From contig CM074699.1 in the NCBI GenBank assembly GCA_037367355.1, positions 3,348,001 through 3,412,000 on the forward strand: DNA of 64,000 nt, read 5' to 3'. This DNA comes from Neoscytalidium dimidiatum. Lineage: Eukaryota > Ascomycota > Dothideomycetes > Botryosphaeriales > Botryosphaeriaceae. Shown here piece by piece: positions 43,394 through 52,379 of this stretch. The notes under the pieces are model-generated. The model saw nothing but the letters and a program-made list of their open reading frames with translations. It did no database searches and was not told the DNA's origin. How positions within the stretch are numbered: the stretch's first letter is position 1; every line of letters begins with the position of its first letter. Made by a program: the position numbers and the translations under genes.

Positions 43394-45165
43394 CTCGCTC
43401 GCCTGCGGCCGCCGGGCCTTGACGAACCTCGTCTCTTTCGCGAAATTGCCGACCGCGGACGGGCAGGCCTATTTCAGATGCTGCGCCCTCAGCCGCAGCG
43501 CAAGCTGTCCCTCTGCTGGCCGCCAGAACGGGTCACGCGGAACCCGAATGGCGTAAAGCGCCAGTGTCGTCTGCGAGATTGCCGCGGAGATCAGACTTTA
43601 CAACACCCATTCGGACCCCACCACGACATGCCCTGATGTTGCGGTGAACGCCATCCGATGTTTCCCGCCACGATGGAGGCTTCATGAGGGCGGCAGCGGG
43701 CATGATTGCGCGGCAGTTGCGGTCAGCAGCGGACTTGCGGTGTCGACAACTCGTCCGGCGGCCTCTCGAGGAGGGTCTCGACGGTGACGATCTCGCACCA
43801 GCTGAGGCTATTGTTAGCAAAGGATTCAGGAAAAAGCAAGTAAACGGTGGTGACACTTTACTCCATGCGACGCTTCCCGACGGCAGGCCCCGTTCCGCCC
43901 CGAATCAACGCTTCCGCTGCGGCAGTCAGGCCGCCACTCTAGCCGACGAAGGCAAGACGGCGGCTGCAAAGGAGATCATCAGTGGTGGCTGCCGTCGAGA
44001 CGTCGTACCGGTGCGGCGTAGCTCTCGTGCTGCTAACCCTGCGATTGGTCTTTTTACTTTTTCAGCTCTTTGCGGAGCCACAGGAGTCAGCAGGGCACTG
44101 GAAGAAGTCAAGATCATCCGGACCGCCGGAGCAGAGAGACGCGGAGCGTCCCCATCGAGCTGGTGGGCTCCAGCTCCATCGTTTCACACAGTCGATCCTG
44201 CGAAGGTCGCGTCGAGGGAGGCCCGCGAAGTCGTAGAGATGCGGAGGACAGGCTGGGGAGCTGGGAGTTGAAGTACGAGGACGAACGGGCCGGTTTGGCA
44301 GTCAGGCAGCCAGCAGAATATTGACCGGTGCGGCTCTGTCGGTGCCTTCAGGAATGCAAGGTCGCTTACGTTCTTGTGTAACTGTGATGAGCTGTGAGCG
44401 AGAGGCAGGAGCCCACCGCGCCAGACCTGAGGGAAGCCACTCGCAACCCTGGCGCAGATCGCGTTCATGCAACTTCGAAACAGCCTTCGCGGGAGCCACC
44501 TCCATCGCCCGTTCTGGACCCCCGACGATCCTCCCACCATCTCGCCCGCCCGAGTTGCCCCGTTTCATCGGCCTCAAGGCCGTTCGGCGCCCAACCGGCC
44601 TACAGCGCCCTCCGTGTAGTCCGGGGCCCAAGGCTCGGCTCGTTGCCGGTCGCCGCCCTGTGCTCCGCCTCGCCACCCGTACGCCGCCTTATTGCCGCCC
44701 AATCATTGCCCGTGCATGCGTCATCCTCGCTAGCGTCGTGTCTATTTTCACTTCATCTCGTCCCCACAGCTGCTTCTCTGTTGGTCGCCATGCAGAAGTT
44801 GACGGCCTGGTCAATGGTCGGAGACTTCTGCGAACGTTTCCCTGCACCCGCGTATCTGCACGAATCATACCACATCCCTTGAACGTTGAACCTTAACTGA
44901 TGCCATGGCAGGAAGCCAGTGCGTTATCCCGGCTTGGGGTTCTCCCGTCTGGGCCTCTGCAACACAAGCTGGGAAGGATTGCCGAGCTCTCAGCCTTGCT
45001 GACATTCGTAAATTGATCTCATCATCGAGCCGCCTTTATTGTCCTCTACGATGCCATTCCCCGCCGCCTTGACTTCCCGTTATCCCCTCCTCCCAAGTGC
45101 GCCATCTTCTGCCTGAAAGCTGCTGCTTGTCCTTCCTTTCTTTTCTATGCCTGCCTCCTTGCCAT

Positions 45166-45766
45166 CTAACCTCCCCTGGTGGGCTTGAAGCATATTTCCT
45201 TCACCTGCTCCAAAGTAGCATCTCCCGACATCAGCTTCATCATGCCGCCTGTCACCGCGCTCGCCACCGACGCTAGCGCCGCCTCAACGTCGCCAGCCGG
45301 GTCGCCGAGCGCCGCGACGTGCAAGAGTGTGCAAGTATCCACACGAAGGCTCTCCGTCAGAAAAAGCGCCGCTCGATAGACCAACGGGCCGCCGGTTATG
45401 TTCAGCGTGACGACCTGGAGAGTGAGTTCGGGTATGGACGGGAAGAGGATACTGGCGTCATCTTGTCGGACCATGAGCGTACTATGGATATTCTTTCTGT
45501 GGGGAGGGAGATGACCACGTACTGCGTATGTCATGGATGATCTGGACAGAATTCGGAGACGTTATCGCGGGAATGTTGCCGCGGGCGCGGAGGCGGAAGT
45601 TGGGTTGGCCATGTTGGATGAACTCGACGGAGTAGACCTGCGTGGGATCGTCAGCGGGCTCTGGGCATGAAGTGCCGGGAAAGCGGCGTACCATGTTGGA
45701 TGTTATGGCCACCTGCTCTTGAGCGGGCGACGCGCCGGAGGAGACCTGGCTGATGGGCTGCGCCAT
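45166..45766 (-). CDS. Hypothetical protein, probably three exons
   Basis: Proposed exons are 45692-45766, 45519-45637 and 45166-45481 (minus), 169 residues. Intron 1 (54 nt, GTACGC donor, GCTGAC branch, ACGCAG acceptor) is in frame and could also be read through. The second junction is less certain: the only frame-restoring choice is a 37-nt intron with a GTGGTC donor and CATAG acceptor, short for a fungal intron. Protein-like segments are VYSVEFIQHGQPNFRLRARG and LTLQVVTLNITGGPLVYRAA, followed by an Ala/Val-rich stretch and a charged tail. There is no signal peptide and no family is recognised. It lies 224 bp from the next gene on the same strand. Confidence 0.5.
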
Positions 45767-45989
45767 TTGAAGAGCTGTTTGATGGGACTGCTGATGCGAT
45801 TGGAAGATAGGGCGGAGTGAAGAAATGGCGTTTTGGGCTGTGGCTCGGGTTGGAAGAGCATGTCCCCCAGAGCTGTTTTCCTGGACTCACTCATTCACTT
45901 TGAGTTTCTTTCATTTACAACTCCGTGGGTAGGTCATAACGCTGGTGTTAGGCTTCGTTGAACCGTAGCTAAGTGCATGGCAGCCGGCC

Positions 45990-47042
45990 TCAAAACATAG
46001 TTCCCTGGTCAATTCGCATAGCCACGAGCGAATGCCTGACCAAGCGCTCAAGGTACCACTGCAGCAGCTTGTCCCCCAAGTCTATCTGAACCTTGATTCC
46101 CTCCGCCGCTTGCTTCATGAGCTCTTTGATACGATTGACGTACCCATCAATCAGATCCCGGTCCCAGAGTTTCTTCAGTCGTCTTCCGTGCTCTCGAAAC
46201 AGCCCCATCAGCTGGTAGACTGCCCACTCGCCATTAAGCACGACACGCATCCACGCACACTGCGCAACTGGGTAGCCATGCTGAATCTCCCAATCAGCCT
46301 TGGCCTTTGCCATCTCCGGCCAGACCATTATCGCCCTGTGCACCCTGCTAATCGCGCCCTGCGACATCGAGTCTATCTCCACCAACGTCATCAACCCGGA
46401 GCCCATGCCCGGAAGTGAGAGAGCGTTCAAGGCCCAATGCTTGAAGATCTTTCCGTGGAAGTCCGCCAGGTCAGCGAGAATTATCGGGGCCATCCAGCTC
46501 GTGTCCTTGATCTGCCATCGCGCCGTGCTCGTGTGTGGGGACGCGATGTTTTCCTCCACTCTCCATTGCTTCGCCATGCCATCTAGGAACGCTGTGAACG
46601 GTCCGATCTCCTCAAGACAGTCCGGAATGTGGCAGTAGCACTGGTGAAACACGTCCGCCCTGCCGGGACTTCGCTTCCAATCGGCGTCGAAGTTCGCGAG
46701 GCATTCGGCGATGTAGTTCACGACACAGATCTCTCCGCTGATGTGGCCACAGCGCAGCATGACGGGGGCGTGAACATGGTCTGTGAATGGCGCGGCGCAG
46801 CGCATGCATCCGGTGCGCTGTATCTGTGGCGTCGGCGTGATTGGGACGTAGGCATTGCGGAAGAGCGGGGCGTAGAAGTCGCTCTGGAGGTACTCGGCGG
46901 CGCGAGGAATATTCAATTGCCTCCACCTGTAGTACTGGATAGGAGCCAGCACCTTTGCGTGAGGAGTGACGGCGTTGCGCTTGGGAAGGAGCCGTTGAAT
47001 GATGCCAATCTCGGTCGCATGGTATATGAATTGGTTATCCAT
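45990..47042 (-). CDS. RING-like zinc-binding protein, single exon
   Basis: An intact 350-residue frame opens at an ATG at 47042. A RING-like cluster lies at residues 79-142: C79-x2-C82, C98-x-H100 (RCGH), C106, C114, and C135-x-C137 with C142 (CYCHIPDC). The first half (CMRCAAPF ... LRCGHISGEIC) follows the RING pattern well, while spacing in the second half is expanded. The C-terminal 200 residues are helical with several Trp residues (LNGEWAVYQLMGLFREHGRRL). There is no signal peptide. It is the longest and most intact of the RING-like genes in this window. Substrate recruitment by the helical region is conceivable but unsupported. Confidence 0.82.
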   Translation of the reverse strand: MDNQFIYHATEIGIIQRLLPKRNAVTPHAKVLAPIQYYRWRQLNIPRAAEYLQSDFYAPLFRNAYVPITPTPQIQRTGCMRCAAPFTDHVHAPVMLRCGHISGEICVVNYIAECLANFDADWKRSPGRADVFHQCYCHIPDCLEEIGPFTAFLDGMAKQWRVEENIASPHTSTARWQIKDTSWMAPIILADLADFHGKIFKHWALNALSLPGMGSGLMTLVEIDSMSQGAISRVHRAIMVWPEMAKAKADWEIQHGYPVAQCAWMRVVLNGEWAVYQLMGLFREHGRRLKKLWDRDLIDGYVNRIKELMKQAAEGIKVQIDLGDKLLQWYLERLVRHSLVAMRIDQGTMF

Positions 47043-47928
47043 TGCGTAACGTGTAAGTGAAAAAGAATAGAGAATGAGCTGCCGCGTGATGTGTTATTAT
47101 GTTGTTCAGTTTTCGCTGATTTCGGATCGGAATACCCCAGCTAGATGCTATGATGCTACGCTAAGCGTGGATGGAGAAGGAAGGCACATTTCGCCGCAGG
47201 TAAAGAGCCCCTGCGAAGGCTGGAACGCCCTCGTTACTGCACTGACAAATACTTGCTTGCATCGCACTTATCATTCATTCATTACTGCCACTCTTCACGC
47301 TGGCCGAGGCTATGGCTGTAATCAAGCCTTGCATCGGACGCGTGCCTTCTCATATACGTGTCCATGTCAACTATTTGGGATTACAGCATGCTGAGGCTCG
47401 TGAAGTTTGCGACAAGTCGAGATTTCTTACGTCGCAGCTTCCATATCTTGTGCCAACAAGGTAGCTATCGCTCTATTCAGCTATACGGTTTTCATCTATT
47501 CTCCACCGAGGGTAAGCCAATAATGTCGCAAAAGTGCACTGGTATGCGAGAACCTGCAAAGTCAATATCTTGATGATTTCCCACACCTTCAAGATCATTT
47601 CATTAGCAAAAACGCTCAAATCAATCGATTTACAAACCACTTATAAGATACTACAACTTTATAGCTTATGTAGTTTATCGCGGAGCTAGTATAAGGCTAG
47701 ATCTGACCATTTCATAGCCGACTAGAAGTTGAAAGCATGGTGGTGATCAACTCTAAAATATAGAAATTTATACAATTCTACTCTGGGCATATCACACCAA
47801 ATTCCAATCTATCAGGGAGGCCAGCTCCAATCCAGAAGCAGATGCCGGACGCCAACCGGCTCTCTCTCGACTCGGCCGTCTCGCTTCCTCCCCAAAGTCC
47901 CTCCAGATACACCGTCCCGCTTCCTGCG
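47043..47928. other. Intergenic, no gene seen
   Basis: AT-rich spacer upstream of the RING-like gene, with nothing recognisable. Confidence 0.4.
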
Positions 47929-48032
47929 TTAAACCAACGCCTTCTTCCCCTCAACCAACAACCACAGCAGCGGCTTCCCGACTCCATGCGCACGCCTCGC
48001 ATGAATCCCCACCCGCTCCTCGCTCTCGAACC

Positions 48033-48719
48033 TCAACCCACACCCCCATACCCCCACACCCCCTCCTTCGGGCACGCGAACCGCAGCCCGCCCTTGTGCA
48101 TCCTCGCCCTATACTCCCTGGCCAACGTCTTCCGCACAAACATGTCCGCGCACCCGGTCGCCTCCTTGTGTGGACACGGCCACATCCTCCACAAATGCGC
48201 CTCCCGCACGCGGTCGCTCGCGAGCGTCGGCGTAAGAGACACCTCTTCACACCGGTCCCGCTTCGCGCGCGGACATGCGTAGACTTCGTGCAGATGCACA
48301 GCGCACGCCGTGGAGGCGGCGAGCGGGCAGGGCAGCGGGAGCGCCGCGTGCGGGAACCATGGCGTGTACAGCGCGAGGTCGGCGGACGAGTAATGCGGCG
48401 CGGAGCAGTCGGCGGCGGTGGCGAAGGGGCAGGGGAGGCCGGTGTGGGACGCGATGGCGTGTTTGTGGGCGTGAGCGCCGGAGGGGAGGACGAGGGCGCA
48501 GGATTCGTGGGAGGCGAGCGGGCGAGGGCTCGCCAGGGGGATGGAAGATGTGACGGGTGGCTGGTAGGGACGAGATATGTTTGATATCGTATTTTAGGCT
48601 ACGGTCGTGGTAGCTTGCTCGGATGGAGTGTATTCCTGTGATCTGCAAATACTTTGTGTTAATAGAAGAACGGCGCTTATGAGACTCTCTGCACGTATCC
48701 GCTTTGGAAGATGAGGCAT
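48033..48719 (-). CDS. Tandem C-x7-C zinc-finger-like protein, 3'-truncated by an 8-bp repeat
   Basis: Exons 48603-48719 and 48033-48560 (minus) join across a 42-nt phase-0 intron (GTAGCC donor, TACCAG acceptor) that removes an in-frame TAA, giving 214 residues. Exon 2 has four regularly spaced units, each C-P-x6-C followed in most by a His about 18-20 residues on: C83/C91/H110, C117/C125/H128, C135/C143/H161 and C168/C176/H194. A fifth unit begins at C202 (FACPKEGVWG) and is cut off by a stop at 48033. Within it the coding strand has tandem 8-mers TGTGGGGG and TATGGGGG. Removing one unit would place a second Cys at x7, then HARRAH, and continue to a TAA at 47929. The fingers presumably bind zinc, as in degenerate C2H2 arrays. 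The target is unknown. Confidence 0.6.
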
Positions 48720-50373
48720 CAGTGGAGGCAACTGAGACAGGTTACCCATATACGCGATAGCGCTGTAAGATCACGTTGTTGGAGCAGACCTCGAACAATG
48801 CGTCGGAAACCACAATTCGTTGTCCTTCGTTCAAATGTGAATAGGGAGACCTTGTTGTATCCACGTTGTCTCCCGTTGTTCAAAGCCGGGCTTCAGGTTC
48901 TGAGACACGCTGCCTCTCTAGAGCTCGAAACCACTTTTTCTAATCTTATACTTAATCCTCTTCCATCTCCACAGCCCTCTCCGTCATATTATTTTCCAGG
49001 TCGTTCTCCTACACGTCCTCATCATATCTCTGTCAATATCACCCCTTATATCCTGTCCTTTCATTCTGAATAACTCTCTTCAGACTTTTCTCACGTTCCT
49101 TTAACCAACGGAGCTCCCCGCTACGGCACTGTGTATATGGATGACCCGCTTAATCGCTGCGCCCGGTGTCGTCGGGGCCCACTTAAGTGTTCGTGATCGA
49201 CAATTGTGCCTCTGTTATTGCTATTCAGCTTTAGTGTTGCTGTTAGAAGATAATTACTTCTAGCATGTGGCATTGTTCGAGAACGCTATGGAGAATGGTG
49301 AGGGGGCATCCCAGGCTTTTAGGCAAATGATTAATTTGTGTGGAACCAAAGGAAACTGCTCGACGCCGGCAGGGATAGGGCTGAAGTGTGGAGCCCTCTC
49401 GATACTCTTTTGTCCGTCGGTAATATGAATGTGGACGTAGATCATGCTATAAGGCTGGTGATACTGCGATGCCAGCGCAACCTCTCTGTTCTGTTCAACT
49501 TCGCATGTCGCTACACGGCCATTCACGTCTTCAGAGCCATATGACTAGCTTGGACTGACGACTGGAAGCTTTGCGCTCAAAATGTCGTCACTGAGAGGTA
49601 TGTTCGCCGGCCTGGCTCGGGGTCATAACCGACCTTGTACTCGAATGAAAGGATTACCGAGGTGTAAGGAGTATCTGTCTGTCTTCAGCTGCCTTTCATG
49701 TCGACTAACTTCTGGCACAAGCGCATTGTTTGACGAACATCGCAGAAGTGCAACTCGTTCCCGAAATCTCACGGGGACTCACAAAAGTCATTCCCTGAAG
49801 GAATGTTCTTTAGAGGAATTCGGTGTTGCCCCATATCTCTCCGTTCGTATCATGTATGCCGTTTATCTCCTGTTTTGAAAGCGTTGGATCAGTACGGGAA
49901 CCTGAGCCGGGGCGGGCAACGTGCGCACATTGCAAGTACTTCCTGCGAGAACCATGCACATATGACACTCTGGAATTTCTGAGAGAGGAGAGTAGCGACT
50001 GCTACGGCCATGCAAGTTGCCATCCATCGCCAGAGGAGCGGTGGTACCTGGGAACTGCCGTGGCTCCATGGGCCCACGCAGCTGACCAGTGAGCAGACCA
50101 TGCGTAGCGACCACTTCTGACGGGGGCAGGCAAGCCTCGATTTGTTAGCGCTGCAGATCTGCAGATCTTCGAGCAGCCTGCAGCATCATTCTGCAGCCAA
50201 AAGCGCAATCCGCACCCGTGAATGCCTTGTTTTCCGGTTGCCGCCTGCGCTAGGGCGCACTAACCGGCCATCACAAGGCTGACCCGCTGCAGACTCCTGC
50301 CAAAATAAGGACTCGGTGCGCCTGATGACGCGCCACGGGCCACAGTGATTGACGGCCAGGCCAGTTGCCCCTG
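48720..50373. other. Intergenic, no gene seen
   Basis: Mixed-composition spacer. A plus-strand frame at 49582-49878 opens with an ATG but has no recognisable features. Confidence 0.4.
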
Positions 50374-50415
50374 CACGTGCAGCTGTCGCACTCTTCTTCC
50401 CCGTACCTATATAAA
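50374..50415 (+). promoter_or_regulatory. Promoter of U2-like RNA B: CACGTGCA and TATATAAA
   Basis: CACGTGCA at 50374-50381 and TATATAAA at 50408-50415 repeat the promoter arrangement of the 31-kb copy. The RNA start is inferred 47 nt after the TATA box. Confidence 0.7.
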
Positions 50416-50454
50416 CCTCCCTTCCCTCTGCCACGAACTCCTCTTTTTTTCTCC

Positions 50455-50632
50455 AGCTCTCTTTGCCTTATGGCTTAGATCAAGTGAAGTGACTGTTCTT
50501 TTCAGCTTAATCTCTGGAAGTGTCCTACGGGGCAACCTAGATTAATCCACTTTTTGGCCCCAAGGTCTGGGGGGCGCTGGGCTTGCCCATCTCCTCGACC
50601 AAGTGTCACCAGTACTGCACTACAGCTGGGAG
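50455..50632 (+). ncRNA. U2-like snRNA, copy B
   Basis: This is the better-preserved copy. AGCTCTCTTTGCC and GGCTTAGATCAAGTG match the U2 5' end. Stem I is GCC-TTAT-GGC, stem IIa CTGTTCTTTTCAGCTTAATC, stem IIb TGTCC-TACG-GGGCA, and an Sm site lies in CCACTTTTTGG (about 50556-50566). A stem-loop III follows, and a terminal stem CCAG/CTGG around TACTGCACTACAG resembles stem-loop IV. Relative to copy A, the closing pairs of IIb and IV differ on both strands, so pairing is kept. The branch-site recognition element is GAAGTG (50486-50491) instead of the universal GUAGUA. It would pair with CACUUC rather than the CUAAC-type branch sites seen in this window's introns. Ends are approximate. Confidence 0.8.
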
Positions 50633-50652
50633 ATGCAAGGGGAAAAGTTTCT

Positions 50653-50703
50653 CTTTTTCGTTGAGATGTTCGCCTTGCGCGAGCGCTTGAGGAAGAAGAT
50701 CTT
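50653..50703 (+). other. Paired 3' element of U2-like module, copy B
   Basis: CTTTTTCGTTGAGATG is followed at 34 nt by TTGAGGAAGAAGATCTT, as at the 31-kb locus. Its contained GAAGATCTTC is a perfect dyad. Confidence 0.6.
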
Positions 50704-51341
50704 CTGGCTTTGGTGGAGAGGTGCGACGTGACCTTCCTGCTGCTTCATGTTTGCGCAGCTTCGTGTTTGCGGCTCGAGATACGGTGGGTGGATGCTTTGC
50801 AGAGCGACGCGCGGGGAGCTCATGGTGCGGCGGCCCCTTCGCGATGCAGCACGTTTGGTGTTATTGGCGCACGGTCAAGATGCTTCTTTTGGTGTGCCAC
50901 ACTTCGTACTTACGGCTCGGCAAGGGGCCAAATAAGTCAGCAATGGCAGTTGGGCTTGAAAATTGCTGCTTCTGCGCGGCTTCACGAGCTTTTGTGCTTG
51001 CTGTAGTTGCGCAGCAGCGCACACAGTTCGTGATGCAGCGCGCACGGTGTTGAGGGCGCAGCACGGCCTCTCGCTCTACACGCAATATTGGCATATCGCG
51101 GTCATTAGAGCCGGTCGAATGCTTTGCTGTAGCTCCGTATCTAGAGTATCTGATGCTGGTATATGTACTTTGCGACTCTCTTCGACTGCTGGTTCTTTGT
51201 TGTAAGTTAAGGCGCTGGATGGCGATGCTATGGCTTGATGGAGTGTCGCGAGCATAGTGCGCTGAAGCCGCCGCTATTGTTCCACCTAGTATTAGAGCCA
51301 TCCAGCTTCCCAAAATCTCTCAGATTCGGTGTTGAGTTTCC

Positions 51342-52084
51342 ATGTCAGCGCCGCGGAACAATCGAGCAGCGACTGCAGCCAGCGACGAGCCTGACTCTCC
51401 CTCGACCTTCCACACCTCCGGTCACCGCCGTATTCGCACGTTCTCTCCTACACATCTCTCCATACGCAGCCTCAAGGGCCACATCAAATATGTTCCAAGT
51501 CCTCCAAGAGCTCCGCCGGAAGCTATCCCACCCTCCTGACCGCCGCAACCGCTCCCGCAAGTTTTCGCCTGGCGAGATCTTCGCCAAACTGGCACGCTTC
51601 CACCGTCTCCCCGCTCCCAAAAGCCACGATTTACACATAGCTGCAGGCCGAAAAGCTCAAGAAAGCCGCCGCTCCCTCCCGCTCCTCCCCGCCCGCCACC
51701 CCACCACCCCCCGAGACGCTCAAAGGCGCGGGCTACGTCCCGCGCCTGTACCCGCACCGCCGCCCCGTTGCCCGCCCTGCCCGCACCACCATCGCCAGCA
51801 AGAGCACCCTCTACATCCCCGCGCCGACTGGAGGGGCCGCTGCCCCGTACACCATCGTGCCGCCGCCCCCTGCGCCGGAAGACGTCGGCAAGATGATGTC
51901 CGGCGGCGTCCAGCTCGCCCCTGGCGATCAGCCGCTCCCTCCGCGCTCCTGCCCCTCCCCCGACACCATCAATGGCTACGTTAGTAGCAGTGGCAGCAGC
52001 AGCAACAGCAGCGACAGCATCGGCAGTGCCGCTTCGGTGCGGTCCAGCCCGGTGGCGAGCGTGTCTGAGGAGATGGTGGAGTAG
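51342..52084 (+). CDS. Ser/Pro-rich protein within U2-like module B
   Basis: A two-exon model uses 51342-51491 and 51641-52084 (GTTCCA donor, ACATAG acceptor, 149-nt intron), giving 197 residues. Exon 1 is polar and basic (HRRIRTFSPTHLSIRSLKGH). Exon 2 starts LQAEKLKKAAAPSRSS, continues through Pro-rich segments (GAGYVPRLYPHRRPVARPAR, then APYTIVPPPPAPEDVGKMM) and ends in a Ser-rich tail, SSPVASVSEEMVE. Exon 2 is confidently coding. The upstream part is less sure, because an alternative ATG at 51490 (MFQVLQELRRKLSHPP) gives an equally protein-like frame with no workable donor. No domain and no signal peptide are seen. It lies between the U2-like RNA and the terminal hairpin. Confidence 0.55.
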
Positions 52085-52187
52085 AAGTAGGAGGCAGAGA
52101 ATTTGGGAAGGGGAAGGGGAAGGGGCGTGGAACCCTTACTATACTTGATTGGAGAATCTACATTGCATGAAAATGTGAAACACCATG

Positions 52188-52265
52188 GGCAGTGGAAGAA
52201 GTCGTCCGGACGTAAATGTCACCAACGTCTCAAACATCTACATCCGGACGACTGCTTCTACTGCC
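52188..52265 (+). repeat. Terminal hairpin, module copy B
   Basis: Left arm 52188-52219 and right arm 52234-52265 are 32-nt inverted repeats with four mismatches around a 14-nt loop. The core AGTCGTCCGGA is shared with the 32.4-kb hairpin. It lies between the 3' ends of two convergent genes. Confidence 0.9.
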
Positions 52266-52379
52266 TACACGCGCGAATGTTTGAACTTGTGATTATCCGG
52301 TGCAAAAGCCTGTATTTAACCTATCTACGAGCTGTTGCTACTCAAAACCCAACCCCCAAAAGAATCCAGAAGGCCAAGT

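Larger units (their letters stand above)
35226..45165. other. About 10 kb GC-rich interval without a convincing gene
   Basis: Long overlapping frames occur on both strands, as expected for GC-rich DNA, but none has a domain, coherent splice structure or strand bias. The interval is studded with simple repeats: ACGC units near 36020, TGGC near 36500, A-runs at 37323 and 37561, a GAT run near 40567 and a GT run at 43367. A TATAAATA box at about 35863 could drive a transcript into it. It may hold long regulatory sequence, an RNA gene or a decayed region. Confidence 0.4.
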
